This document shows, one piece after another, positions 51,010-62,229 of a stretch of 64,000 nucleotides of DNA. The DNA is taken from assembly GCF_021462225.1 (NCBI RefSeq), contig NC_061801.1, positions 7,870,125 to 7,934,124 of the forward strand, given 5' to 3'. Positions within the stretch are counted from its first letter, which is position 1. The number at the start of each line of letters is the position of its first letter. Origin of the DNA: Girardinichthys multiradiatus. Taxonomy: Eukaryota; Chordata; Actinopteri; Cyprinodontiformes; Goodeidae. The notes beneath the pieces were generated by a model. The model did not search any database. It saw nothing but the letters and a program-made list of their open reading frames with translations, and was not told where the DNA came from. A program made the translations under genes and the position numbers.

Positions 51010-51610
51010 AGTCCAGAGTCCTAAAGCCCTGTGCAGAGCACCTCCTCAACCATAACCTGACCCAGAAGAAGGTTCTAGTATTGGGGAAAACCTCCTGTCT
51101 TGTTCCGGTACCAAAGAAAACGACCTATCAGTCCTCAATGACTATAGACCTGTTGCCCTTAGATTTCACATCATGAAGGTCCTAGAGAGACTCCTGTTGA
51201 CCGACCTGAGTAAGCAAACAAGCAACTTTCAGGACCTCCTTCAGTTTGCTTATCGCTGTGGAGTTGGAGTTGAAGATGCCATCATACACCTGCTTCAACA
51301 AACCCACTGTCATCTGGACAAAGCCAGCAGCACTGTGAGGATCATGTTCTTTGATTTCTCCAGTGCATTTAACACAATTCAACCTGATTTGCTTTGTCAG
51401 AAACTCCAGAAGACTCAGGTGAAGGCCTCAACAATCTCCTGGATCAAAGACTACCTGACAAACAGACCACAGTTTGTGAGACTGTTGTTTGTCTAACCAG
51501 GTAGTCAGCAGCACAGGAGCACCACAGGGGACTGTACTCTCACCATTCCTTTTCATTCTGTACACCTCAGACTTCCAGTAAAAGACAGACTCCTGTCATC
51601 TGCAGAAATA
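51010..51610 (+). mobile_element. LINE reverse transcriptase fragment (L2/Rex1-like)
   Basis: The plus-strand frame 51173-51496 reads MKVLERLLLTDL, LQFAYRCGVGVEDAIIHLL, RIMFFDFSSAFNTIQP, WIKDYLTNRPQFVRLL. These are RT motifs with the F-D-F-S-S-A-F-N-T-I core. Upstream, broken frames give an LNDYRPVAL-like block (51135-51165). The catalytic Y-x-D-D block beyond 51550 is degraded. Confidence 0.8.
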
Positions 51611-52140
51611 CTCGGATGACTCTTGCAGATGAAAACAGATGCTGCCAGAGCTATGCCTATTTCCTCCGAATGTAACAATGGTCCTTATGTTTAAACACTT
51701 TAGTTTTAGTTTCATCAGACCAGCGGACATGTTTTCTAAAACAAAACTCTTTGTACCTGTATACATTTGCATACTGTAATCTGGCTTTTTAAGTTGATGT
51801 TTATAGTTTCTTCCTCTCTGAATGGCTTTCAGCCCATGTCGGTAAGAGGACTCGTTTTCATACGGATAATGGCACTCTATCTTACCATCTTCAACCAACA
51901 TCTTCACAAGGTTTTTAGCTTTTGTTTTGGGGTTGATACACACAATTCCCACCAAAATATGTTTATCTCTGGGACACAGAACCCGTCTCATTCCTGAACA
52001 GTGTGATGGATGAACCACACTTATGGAGCTCCACAATTCTCCTCCTAATATCTTGACTGATTTCTTTTGATTTTTTCGTGATGTTATACACAAAAGCAGT
52101 GGGTTTGGGGTTTGCCTTAAAATACATCCACAGGTCTATC
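51600..52140 (-). mobile_element. Degraded Tc1/mariner element
   Basis: Minus-strand pieces include TSRKNQKKSVKILGGELWSS (52030-52093) and a GTKSFVLENMSAGLMKLKLK segment (51690-51755). The latter resembles the W-x-D-E-T/K-L-K-L catalytic stretch. It shares GACTGATTTCTTTTGATTTT-type words with 36410-36500. It abuts the LINE RT fragment. Confidence 0.65.
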
Positions 52141-52478
52141 TACATTTAGCTCAAATGTTTAACATTAATCAAAAGTCATGATAACAGAATTCAGGCTATT
52201 CAACGATTGGTAAAGGCATAGTAATCTTAGGAAAAGAAAGTATAGAAAGTAAAAAAAATATTCTCGAAACAATCCTCTCCCTCATTATTCTGGCATTTAG
52301 CAAATATAAATAATTGAGGTACTTCTAACAGACGTACCTAAGACAGGAAAAATTAAGTCAGATTTAATGACAGTGAAAAAAAAAAGGTTATTTTAATACA
52401 GTGTGTGTATATAAATCGACTGATTTCAACTGTCTTTTAAAAGACATGTGGTCTGAAGGTCATTGGTGACTGTTGCAG

Positions 52479-54140
52479 TGTTGGGACCCCAGCCATGGGT
52501 TACAACATTAAAGGCCAGTAAGAACTTTTCTAGAACTTTCAAAATAAATCAAATTAACCTACTTCTAGCACAACCAGGAACAGGAGTAACAGCGGACTTC
52601 CTGGAAAGTCACTGTTTGAATAAAAAACCCCGCTTTGCAACAAACAGACCTCTTCCATGCAGGTCCCCAGCAGAACTGGAAGGAGAGACACAACGCGGTA
52701 ATCTCTCTTTGCTGGCAAACAGACATAACTCTTCAAATTGGATCCAATAGTGTCATACGATCACAAGTTAAGTAGGAATGAATCGCTGTTTATGTATCCG
52801 GTATTCATGCATGAACGTGGTAATTAAGGTGCAAGCGCTGCTTGACTTTTCTTTCTGAGGTCTACAGAAGCAAACTGTGTTCCAGAGAGTTCCCAGCAGA
52901 GACCCTGTCCTTACAACGCTGAGTGGAGCAGTTTTTCCCAGTCTGAAGGAAGGACAACCGGACCGCATCACCGCAGCTACAGCAGTAACGTGCAGTTCAG
53001 CCGGCCCAGCAGAACGCTTTCCTCATCTTTGTCGCCCTAGACAACTATTCCTCAGCACGGTTCACGTAAGAGGTAGTGTTTGAGCGGAGAATAGTAGCTT
53101 AGAATGAAACAATCTAAACATTTTCCATTTGGTTTTCTTTGTGTTGAAAACTCAGCTATCTTAGTGCTAGCAGATTAGCTGCTCAGCGCATGTGTTAAGT
53201 TTATTTGTTCGGTGTTTGTGTTTTTAAAGTGAATACAAACTTTATTTAAAGGGTGATTTTAAACACAGAAGATCAGCCATAACACACTGTCCATGTTTAT
53301 GCATTTTAACCCCTTTTATTAGTGATATTTTAAAGGTATGTGTTTGATTCTGGTAACCAGCTATAAGCCTCTTTTGTTAGCTCCAACCGCTAACAGCTAA
53401 GAACACGTGCTCACCCACTTTATGAGTCAGCTGAAGATCATTTACCCAAAAAGGTTGTTAGTTTTCACTCTAGGAAATAATATTTCCCTAAATATTATTT
53501 TACTAAACTTGATAACTAAGTAAACACCATTAAGACCGATTTATCCAGAAAGATTTGGTTCTTATTCAAAATAATATTTCCTTAAATATTTATGGAGAAT
53601 TGGTCATCCAGGTTGGTTTTTATTCAGCAAATCATTCTTTAAACTATTATTTTATTAAAATAAGATTTTATCTGATCTTGCATTGTGAATGGTTGTTTGA
53701 AGGTATACCAATTATTGCCAAAGTTAGTGCCAAGACTAACTTAACTTCATTTCCAGATGTTTCAAGATAATCCTTGGTTCTCAAACATAAACATTGCATG
53801 GTAATGTTGCATCACTTTATTGGTCTTGGTTTTCAACCATGTTTGATCAACTTGTTTATATTGTACATAGCCCATTAGTCTTCGTTATTCTTTAATTCTG
53901 CTTGGTAGTTTAGTTGGATTGTTTTAACATATTAAAGAGTTTGTTGATTGAAATATGTTTGACTTTGAGTTGACTTATTTTTGTTAGTAAATTATTGTAT
54001 TTTAAGAAATTGTGTGAATTCATTCTGTGTGTGTACAAAGTTTTGCTGTTCAATAATGTCAGAGCTTGGCTCATCCCTTTCAATTTTGTCGTAATACCAC
54101 CGCCTTATTGGGCTGGTATTCACAGGACAACCCTTAACAG
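52479..54140 (+). mobile_element. LTR-like repeat, copy 1 (possible solo LTR)
   Basis: It starts TGTTGGGACCCCAGCCATGG. The stretch 52479-53012 is repeated at 62230-62780 in the same orientation with high similarity, and 53058-53330 resembles 63181-63460. The 3' limit is put near 54140, where sequence ending CTTAACA meets AT-rich DNA; this limit is tentative. TG...CA ends suggest a long terminal repeat. No gag or pol frame is next to it. Small frames inside are not genes. Confidence 0.5.
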
Positions 54141-54239
54141 ACTGAAATATTATTAAAAAAATATTAAAGAATTAATATTAAATATTAAATAATATATTCA
54201 TATTTATAATCACAACAGCAGCAACCAGAAGACCCAGTG

Positions 54240-55250
54240 CTGGACAACAGTAGCTTTGGACGCTGTCAACATGAAGAAGAAGGTATTTGGTGTTTGGTTG
54301 TCATTTAAACAGCAGACAGGTACCAGGTAGCCAGGATGACTACAGCTTCCGTGGTTGTAGAGTAAAATCCTGGATGTGGAAGGAATTTGAAGGGGCTGTG
54401 GAGGACTTTTGGTGGGCAAGAAGTTCTGGCAAGCTGCTCGACAAATCAGAAAAGACAAGAGAGTCTAGGCTGTGTTTGGTTGGAACAGGAAACTGCAAAC
54501 CCATCTGACAATATTGTTGAGCAATGGAAAAAATATATTTGATAGAAGAGGCTAAATCTGTGGAATCAGGAAAAGATTTACTATGGGGCTGTTCAAAGTT
54601 GCATAAAACAATTGTGAAATGACGATTTACGGTTTTAAGGGCTATCTGGTTCTTGTAAGGAAGAGATTCACGTGTTGATTCTGCGGGCATCTTCAATCTA
54701 TGAATTACACAATGCATTGGAGTGGTTGCCAAACTAGTGTAACTGTAAGTGACTGGTATTAGATGCAGTTCCTTCAAGACTGCAGCCATGGTCTTCAACT
54801 TGGAAAAGCTGGACTGCGTCCTCCAGGTTGGTTAAGTGGAGGGGTTCCAGTATCTTGGTTTCTTGTTCATGAGTGATGGTAGGATGAAACTGGAGAGGGT
54901 TAGAAAGATTAGGGCCTCATTTGCTATAATGCAGGCTCTGCTTCAGCCTATCATTGTTAAGAACCAGCAGAGCCCTAAAGCAAAGCTCTTGATCTATTTT
55001 TCGACCCTCACCTACGGTCATGAAACATGAATCATGACTCAAAGAAATGGATCCCGGACACAAGTGGCTGAAATGACCTGGAGGGAGTCTATTTATCCCT
55101 CCTTGCCTGGGAACACCTTTGGATTTCTCAGAAGAAGCTGGAAAGTATTGCGGAGAGTGATGGCTTGGTTTCTCTCCTGGATTCTTGCGTCTACAACCCG
55201 ACCTTGTTTATGAGAAGATGGATGGATGGATGGATAGATGGATGGATGCT
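54240..55250 (+). mobile_element. RTE/Rex-type LINE remnant with (GGAT)n tail
   Basis: Broken plus-strand frames give FEGAVEDFWWARSSGK (54385-54430) and later FQYLGFLFMSDGRMKLER, IVKNQQSPKAKLLIYFSTLT and TYGHET (54842-55026). The family consensus is F-K-Y-L-G-V-L-F-T-S-D-G-R-M and L-T-Y-G-H-E-L. It ends in tandem GGAT units (about 55213-55246), the usual tail. Confidence 0.75.
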
Positions 55251-55719
55251 GTGTTCATTTTTCTGTTGTCATTGTACAACATCCATAATAACCAGAATGA
55301 CCAAAACTTTTTGTTGATTGTTTTATCGAACTGATTCTTTTCGTTGAACTACAATTTTAAAGGGCAGGATCATAATTCAACACTATAAAACTATGAAAGT
55401 ATGTATGCAAACTCTAATCTAAACAATGACAAAACTTGCCATCCCTGTAAAATGCTGCCCTCAATTGTTTGCTCACTGAGAGGAATGTTGACCTGGGAGA
55501 AGACTGTATGTGTACAGTATCTGTTCCTGAAAGAGACTGGGACAAATGAAGAATGACAGAGGGGTTACAAGACAGAAGCATGATTACAGGGGGTGTCGAG
55601 ACACCAGATGGAAGAGGTCACATGTCAATTTCATGTCAGATTGCCTGGCAAGAGAGAGAATTATGGTTTCATATGTGTCCCTCGGACATTCTATTTGTGC
55701 CAATGAATGGCCCTAAAAG

Positions 55720-55930
55720 CCAAAATCAGTGATCAGCAACTAGCAAGACTTATGGATTGATTCAATCTCAGAGCTTAAGCAAATGAGAACGGGCAGAGAT
55801 TTCTGCCATACCCCAACAGATCTGCAACTGTAACTGGAGTGAAAGTGGTTCTACAAATTATTGAGTCAAGGGCAATAAATATAAATGCATACTACACTTT
55901 CAGATTTTAATTAGTAAAAAAAAATCTAAA
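55720..55930 (+). mobile_element. Tc1/mariner 3' fragment
   Basis: CTGTAACTGGAGTGAAAGTG, GGTTCTACAAATTATTGAGT and ATGCATACTACACTTTCAGA form the last transposase codons and start of a Tc1 3' region. Non-coding now. Confidence 0.65.
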
Positions 55931-56559
55931 GGCCTGTATTATTTTCCTTTTCTCTGAATTAAAATCAAATTAAAGCTATGACAATGAAGAAAAGGGCACT
56001 GTTTCCCTAAATTTTACATTGGAGGAGATCCTTTCACTAACAGTTTCCATGTTTAATAATGGTAAAATCACGTCAATATGTTGTCAAAGAGTAACATTTG
56101 CTTTTTTAATGTCATTGTCATTGCCATTATGACAAGCTATTATTAGTACTATTGGTCACTGGTTCATTGCACTAAAACATAAAAAAATACCAGACTAATA
56201 CACAATAACTGCTAACCAATTAAAGCACAAACTCAAACACTTAAAACAGAACTCAAAATGATAAGAAGTAAAGTAAGGGATACGTATTCATCCATGTACA
56301 GCGAAATTAATTAATTAAAGCACTCTAATTTTATTTGAAACAAGTGTTCTTTAATTGGCCTTTCATTGCAAGGTTTGCATCTGCATAAAAAGTTACACTT
56401 GGTGAGACAAAGAGCTTATATATGCATGAAGTACTCGGAGACATGACACATGCATGTTTTTGCACACATTATAAAAGGTGAAGCTACATGAAGCAGAAGA
56501 CTATAAGAATGCAGGATATCATCCAGCATATTATGCTGTTGTCTGCAGTATTGATACCC

Positions 56560-57740
56560 ATGAAGTTTTTCAAATTTTGTTACGTTGCAAATACAACCTT
56601 CAATGTAATTATTGAGATTTTTTGTGACAGACCAACACAAGGCAGTGCATACTTGGGAAATTGAAGGAGAATGACACAGTTTTCAAACAAAATAAATAAA
56701 ACCTCAAATCTAAAAGTGTGGAATGCATTTGTACTTTGCCTCTTTACTCTGATACCTCTAAATGAAATCCAGCATAATTGCTGGATGTGAGTCCACATAA
56801 GTGTGTCATAACTGAACAACAACCAAATCAAAATCTATTTTATTTATAAAGCACATTTAAAAAACTGACTGTTAAACCAAAGTGCTGTACAGTACTAAAA
56901 CAGGTCAAATCAAGGCACAAATAATAAGAATATTAAAATATAACCAAAAAATAGAAATAAAAGCAGAATAAAATCACACAAAACTGTAGCAAATAAAACA
57001 AAAAACAACAAACCAACTCACACTGTGTCAAAGCCACTGAAAATGTGTGTTTTTAAGAGAGACTTAAAAACAGTAAGAGAAGAGGCCTGTTTGATATTTA
57101 ATGGCAACTTACATAATGTTGGTGCCACAACTGAAAAGGCCCAATCTCCTCTGAGTTTCAGCCTAGTTAGAAAGACACGTTGTCATAAATGCATGGATTA
57201 TTATTTCCAGATCATGGTTTGACAAGACTGGTTTTTTAGTTTTGCTACCTGGTGTAGCTGAAAGAAAAGAAAAGGCACCATGAAGAACAAGGAACACAGC
57301 AGACAGGTCAGGAAGAAACTTGTAGTGACAAAACAATATCTCAAGCTTTAAACAGAGACCTTGCAGACAAGGTGAGACGGGAAACTTCACAGATGCTCTC
57401 CATCCAAACTGACTGAGCTTTAGCAGAGAAGACAATTATTTATTTCTGTGTGAAGCTGGTAGATTCACAACCCAAAGAACTACAGCTGTTATTGCGACAA
57501 AGGATTTCAACAATGTGTTGACTCACAGGACAGAATACAAATGCGCATACTTTTCAGGTTGTTATTTGTGAAAATCAACTAAAACCATGTGTTATTTTCT
57601 TTCCACATAGTAATTTGTGTTGGTCTGTCACATAAAATCTCTATGTGACAAATAAATAAAATAAATATTGAAGTTTGTGGCTGTAACATAACAGAATATA
57701 AAAACATACATAGGGCATAATTGCTTTTGCAAGGCTCAGT
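56560..57740 (+). mobile_element. Degraded Tc1/mariner element interrupted by another repeat
   Basis: 5' TIR-like: CAAATTTTGTTACGTTGCAA, GACAGACCAACACAAGGCAG. Interior: CACCATGAAGAACAAGGAAC and GACAGGTCAGGAAGAAACTT (57280-57320). 3' TIR-like: TGTTGGTCTGTCACATAAAA, TTGTGGCTGTAACATAACAG and TTGCTTTTGCAAGGCTCAGT. The 56825-57215 block is a separate unclassified repeat inserted in the 5' half. Confidence 0.7.
56825..57215. repeat. Unclassified dispersed repeat inserted in a Tc1 copy
   Basis: It begins TCTATTTTATTTATAAAGCA and includes AAAGTGCTGTACAGTACTAA, GAGACTTAAAAACAGTAAGA, GAAGAGGCCTGTTTGATATT and CAATCTCCTCTGAGTTTCAG. The word order is familiar from fish retroposon 3' ends, but the family was not determined. 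Confidence 0.45.
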
Positions 57741-58579
57741 ATGCGTTGAAAACAGGGTTAATGGCAGTTGAGGATGGGACTGATTAGAAGGGGGACCCTT
57801 GCTCATTGGAGTCTTGAGCTAAGAGGATTACACAGACGCCTGCAGTGCTGGCAGGAAGAGCCCTTTATGGTTGCAAACTGCCTTCTTAACTCTGCAAATG
57901 TAGGGGTAATCACAACCAAATGCAGAGCATCCCTTCTGACGAAAGCCACCATCGAGCACAGCATGAACTACAAGTAGAGACACTGAAAGATGGTGGGATC
58001 TCCCTGAATGGATCGGGCACAGTGTCAGCAGCTAGGATTAGTGTGGAAAATTAGCTGAGATCTGATTAGCAGGCGGTCTCCTCAGGAATATTAGGTGATC
58101 TATGACCTCTTTCCTCCACAGAGAGAGGAAAATGGTGCTGTGAATTACCTGGGTCTTCTTTGGTTCAGTTTTAACACTGACTTGTGTTTGAGCAGACAAC
58201 AGAGAGACCAATCCAACTTGCCTATGAACAACAAAAGGCACTTCACAGTTAGGAACCAGTTCTTTCATTAGAAATTCTCTCTGAAAAACTAAACACAAAT
58301 AGAAACACCACTGAAATATCAAGGTTTGCTTAATAAAACCTTAATCAATAAAACACTTGCAATACCAATTTCAGTTATCTTGCTTTTTTATAAAGAAGTG
58401 TTTCACTAACAAAGACAACAACGTGAGTTCAAACAGTGATTAAAGACAACAGTGGATGTCATAAGAGAAGATAACTGATTTTGTTTTGATTTTGGGAGAG
58501 ACTTGGGGAGAGACATGCTGCTGGATTTTTCAGAGATGGTAACTGATAGTGGGGAAAGACAATTAAAGAGGCCCCAGAA

Positions 58580-59075
58580 GTTACTCAAAGCAGATATGTA
58601 ATGGATAAGAGGATGAGGAGGATGATGGAAGAAGGAGGGTACAGATGAGGGGATAAAGAAAAGATGAGGGATGATGGAAGATAGATATGAGGAATGAGTA
58701 ATTAATGAGAGACAAAGGGATGAAACTATAAGGGATGAATGAGGGCAGACACAAGGGCTCAATGAAAATATAGACAAAGGGATAAAATGTGAAGAATAAA
58801 TAAGAGAACAGATAAGGGATGAGCGACAGAAGATAAGGATGCCTATGGATAAGGGATGGCAGAAATGAGAGTTTAAATATTAGGTATAAAAGAAGGTAAG
58901 GGATAAGGGATGAGGTGATAGGAATGAAGAATTGTAGGAATGAGATGAAAGAGCGTAGAAAGAAGGACCCGGGATGAGGGAACATAGGGATGTGGGTCGG
59001 TAGCAATGAAGGATGCAGGTTGAAGCATCTTAAGGATGAAGGAGGGTTATAATGAGGAAAGAAGGACTGGGATGA
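58580..59075. repeat. Purine-rich degenerate GGGATGA repeat tract
   Basis: About 500 bp in which the plus strand is mostly A and G, with recurrent GGGATGA, AAGGGAT and GGATGA words at irregular spacing. The minus strand is pyrimidine-rich and gives long Ser/Phe/Leu/Ile open frames (58406-58777, 58581-59006). These reflect composition and are not proteins. Probably a decayed minisatellite. Confidence 0.7.
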
Positions 59076-59581
59076 AATGGAGAATCCTTGAGGTCAGTGC
59101 CAGGCAATAAAATAATTTCACTATTTTATCAAGGAACAGAAGAGGACAATAGCAATGACAGAGTTGCTTAAAAATGTAATAGGACAGACAATCCACGTGG
59201 CTTTTCAGGCTGTATGTGGAGCCACACTGGGGTCCTGCTATTCTTTTTGTTAGAGATGCAATGAGAAATAAGCTTTTGACTGAAATTGGCAACTTTTCAG
59301 CTTGATTGGCCCTTTACAGTGACCAGCAGGTCAAAACTAAAAAAGCAGTGAAAACATCATACATATGGGCTACCGGGTAGAACACTGAAACTTAGCAACA
59401 ATGTGTGTGTGAGAGAGATAGAGAGAGAGACTTAGCAGATAACAGGACAACTCAAAGAAGTGCAGCAACATTGCTCTGTTTTATCCATTTAAACTTTCAA
59501 TCCTTGTTTGCTATGGAACATGGTGGAACCCACTGAATATGGAAATTTGGGCAGAATCTCAGAGTTAAGGTAAGGGTCTAT

Positions 59582-61337
59582 TGCCCCTTTTCCACTGGCC
59601 AGCCTGGCTTGGCCAGCCCGGAACAGCTCCGCACGGCTCTGCACATTGTGTGTTGCATTTCCATAGACCTGTTTTCGCTCCGTTGAAGGGAACACCTCCT
59701 GGAGGCGCGGCTTTAAAGCATCATGTGTCGTGCTGCATAACCGCGAATGAAGCACTGCCGCGATGTGCGGTAAAAACCTTGGCTGGCCATTTGATTGGCT
59801 ACATCAGCAAACACCTTTTCATTCCTTGTTGCCCCATCCAGACTGCGATATTGCAGTCTCCTATGATCGCCAGAAAAGCTTGCACCTCGTTGTTGCTCCA
59901 TGGGGTGACTTTTCCAGATAACAGTCTGGACTCCATCATATGTTTCTTTGGCCCTGTCCCATTGCCCAAACTACACCCTACGCCCCTCTATGAAGTGTGT
60001 ACTTTGTACAAGTGCATGTAAGGGTTGAAGTGCGCAGGTTACAAGCATGCAAAATTGGAGAATTGGGACAGTAGGGGTTACGTCTTCGACTTGCACCTCT
60101 GCACCGTAACTGCAACATCAAAAAGGGCAGGAACCAGCGCTGTTTTCACAGTCTTGCTGCTAAAAAAACTATTTAAAACTGCAACAAGCAATTGTTTTGA
60201 GAAGAAGAGAGTGCAGGAAGCGAAGGAGGCTTTATACACCAGACTCTCGCCACGCCAGTGTTTGTTTGAAAGGTAACTTCAGTGTTATGGCCTACTGACT
60301 GCCCAGACTCACTCTGAACCCAGTGGTATCTTACAATGTTGAGCCTGGAAAACCAGTAAAAAATATATATATATTTGTCGGCTTGCTGTCTAAAGTTTAC
60401 TTAGTTCTTATTCTGATTTGATGGCTGGTTACGTTGACGGTTGTGATTGGTTTTTGCTCAGAACGTCATCTGCAGCAGTGAATTGTGTGTAATATACTTC
60501 GTCGAAGTCCACTTAGATGCGGGCTTCGCCGAAATGTGGATTGAGGGCACAAAGGGGGACACACTACGCATTCGAACCCATCAACGGGAACGCGCAATTC
60601 AGGGACACAAGGGTGGAAGTGTGAGTATTGGGACAGGGCCTTTGACAGCATGGTGACAAATATAATTTTTTTTATTGGTTTTCCAGGTTCAACATTGTAA
60701 CTGGCTTCAGAGTGAGTCTGTGCCGTCACTAGGTCATAAAAGTGAAGTTACTGTTCAAACAAACACTGGCGCGGCTAGAGTCTGGCGTATAAAGCCTCCG
60801 TCGCTTCCTGCACTTTCTTCTCCTCAAAACAATTGCTTGTTGCAGTTTTAAAATATTTTCTTTAGCAGCAAGACTGAAAAAACAGCGCTGGTTCCCACCC
60901 TTTTTGATGTTGCAGTTACGGTGCAGAGGTGCAAGTCGATGACATAACCCCTACTGTCCCAGTTCTCCAATTTTGCATGCTTGTAACCTGCGCACTTCAA
61001 CCCCTATGTGCACTTGTACAAAGTACACACTTCATAGAGGGGCGTAGGGTGTAGTGTGGGTATTGGGACAGGGCCTTTCACTCGCTTGAATGCACGTTTG
61101 AAAATTCCGGTTGTTTTTTTAGGTTGGTCAACTCTTATGGCTGGCTGCGCCCAAGGCCAATCAGTGAACAGCAGTTTGTTCACGTCACGTACAGTACCGA
61201 CTCGGCCTCGCTTAGCCATGCAAAGAAGGAGGTACCAAAAAGGTAGGTACCGGTACTGAAATAACAGTAATGGAAATGCTTGCGAAGCGAGCCGAGTGGA
61301 CCCGAGTCGGGCCAAATCGAGCCAGTGGAAAGGGGCA
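59582..61337. mobile_element. DNA transposon with TGCCCC termini, host of a nested palindrome
   Basis: The ends are inverted repeats: TGCCCCTTTTCCACTGGC at the left and its near complement GCCAGTGGAAAGGGGCA at the right. A TAT trinucleotide flanks both ends (59579-59581, 61338-61340), a probable target duplication. This end sequence is common in fish non-autonomous DNA transposons. The interior is mostly another element (59950-61075). No transposase frame. Confidence 0.7.
59950..61075. repeat. Long imperfect palindrome (about 415-bp arms), nested fold-back element
   Basis: The left arm 59950-60365 and right arm 60664-61075 are inverted copies along their whole length. They run from the outer end GGCCCTGTCCCATTGCCC, through AAGTGTGTACTTTGTACAAG, TTGCACCTCTGCACCGTAAC and AAACAATTGCTTGTTGCAG-type words, to AACATTGTAACTGG beside the loop. 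The 298-bp loop (60366-60663) contains a third copy of the terminal motif, GTATTGGGACAGGGCC, near 60623-60640. Confidence 0.8.
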
Positions 61338-61717
61338 TATTTTCTCCAGGTACTACATACAGAGAACACAGAAAGAGTTTTCTGAGAAAGACTAAACCTC
61401 GGGTTCATTTTCACACTTATACAAAAAGTCTTCCTGCCTATGATCTTGAGTTAGGTAGTCATTTTTCTTTGACATCATTAATAAAAACTATAATAATTCC
61501 TAGACCTTATTTATTACGGTTTAACCAGCTGACCAGCTGACTATGTTCACTACTCCTGAACTCAATGGAATTACTTTGTAGTTTTGTTCAAGTTCAGAAG
61601 AATTTGTTTCAATTCAGAGTAAGACAAGCAGTATGTTGTTCCACCACTGGTAAGTAGGTTATGTCTCATCAGCCTCTAGAATCATCTGAGCATCTAGATT
61701 ATTTTAAATCATTGAAT

Positions 61718-61760
61718 TACAGTGGATCTGGAAAGCATTTATACTGCTTCACTTTTTCAA
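61718..61760 (+). mobile_element. Tc1/mariner terminal-repeat stub
   Basis: ACAGTGGATCTGGAAAGCAT followed by ACTGCTTCACTTTTTCAAC is the start of a known fish Tc1 TIR. Only about 40 bp remain. Confidence 0.5.
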
Positions 61761-62047
61761 CATGATAATATGGATAAATAGTTGGGCCAGTCATGGGATG
61801 GAACAACCAAGGAACTACACACACAGAGAACAACAGACTGGTAAAAACTCTGAATCCCAGAATGCACAGCATAAACTCATGCTCAAAAAAAGCTGGAATC
61901 CTCGGAACATCATAGTACAAAACTCTGGTGAGCAGCATCGTTTGTCGTCTTTCCCACGGCTGTTCACTTAGAGCGGCATCGGGGAGAAATGCGTGTGGAT
62001 GTCTGATTTCATTGGCCGAGTTCTTCGAAGAACCTTGGAGCCTACAA

Positions 62048-62228
62048 ATGTATGGGGGAGCGGTGGCCTAGTGGTTAGAGAGCAGGGCATTTGCGTCCTG
62101 GAGAGCCCACAAGTACCCTGATACAAATCCCACAGTCTTCCACTCTGGGGCCCTGAGCAAGACCCTTATTCCCTGAATGCTTCATGGGCGCCGCACAATG
62201 ACAGCCCACTGCTCCCTAAGGGATGGGG
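62048..62228 (+). mobile_element. tRNA-derived SINE (type D), cut by an LTR-like repeat
   Basis: Box A TGGCCTAGTGGTTAGAGAG, degraded box B GATACAAATCCC, then GGCCCTGAGCAAGACCCTTA and CACTGCTCCCTAAGGGATGG. The sequence changes at 62229-62230 to the LTR-like repeat, which seems to have inserted into the SINE. Confidence 0.75.
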
Positions 62229-62229
62229 T

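Noticed and set aside
58406..59006. Minus-strand open frames of 123 and 141 codons rich in Ser, Phe, Leu and Ile
   Set aside because: They are the complement of the purine-rich repeat tract. They overlap in different frames, and no domain or splice context supports them.
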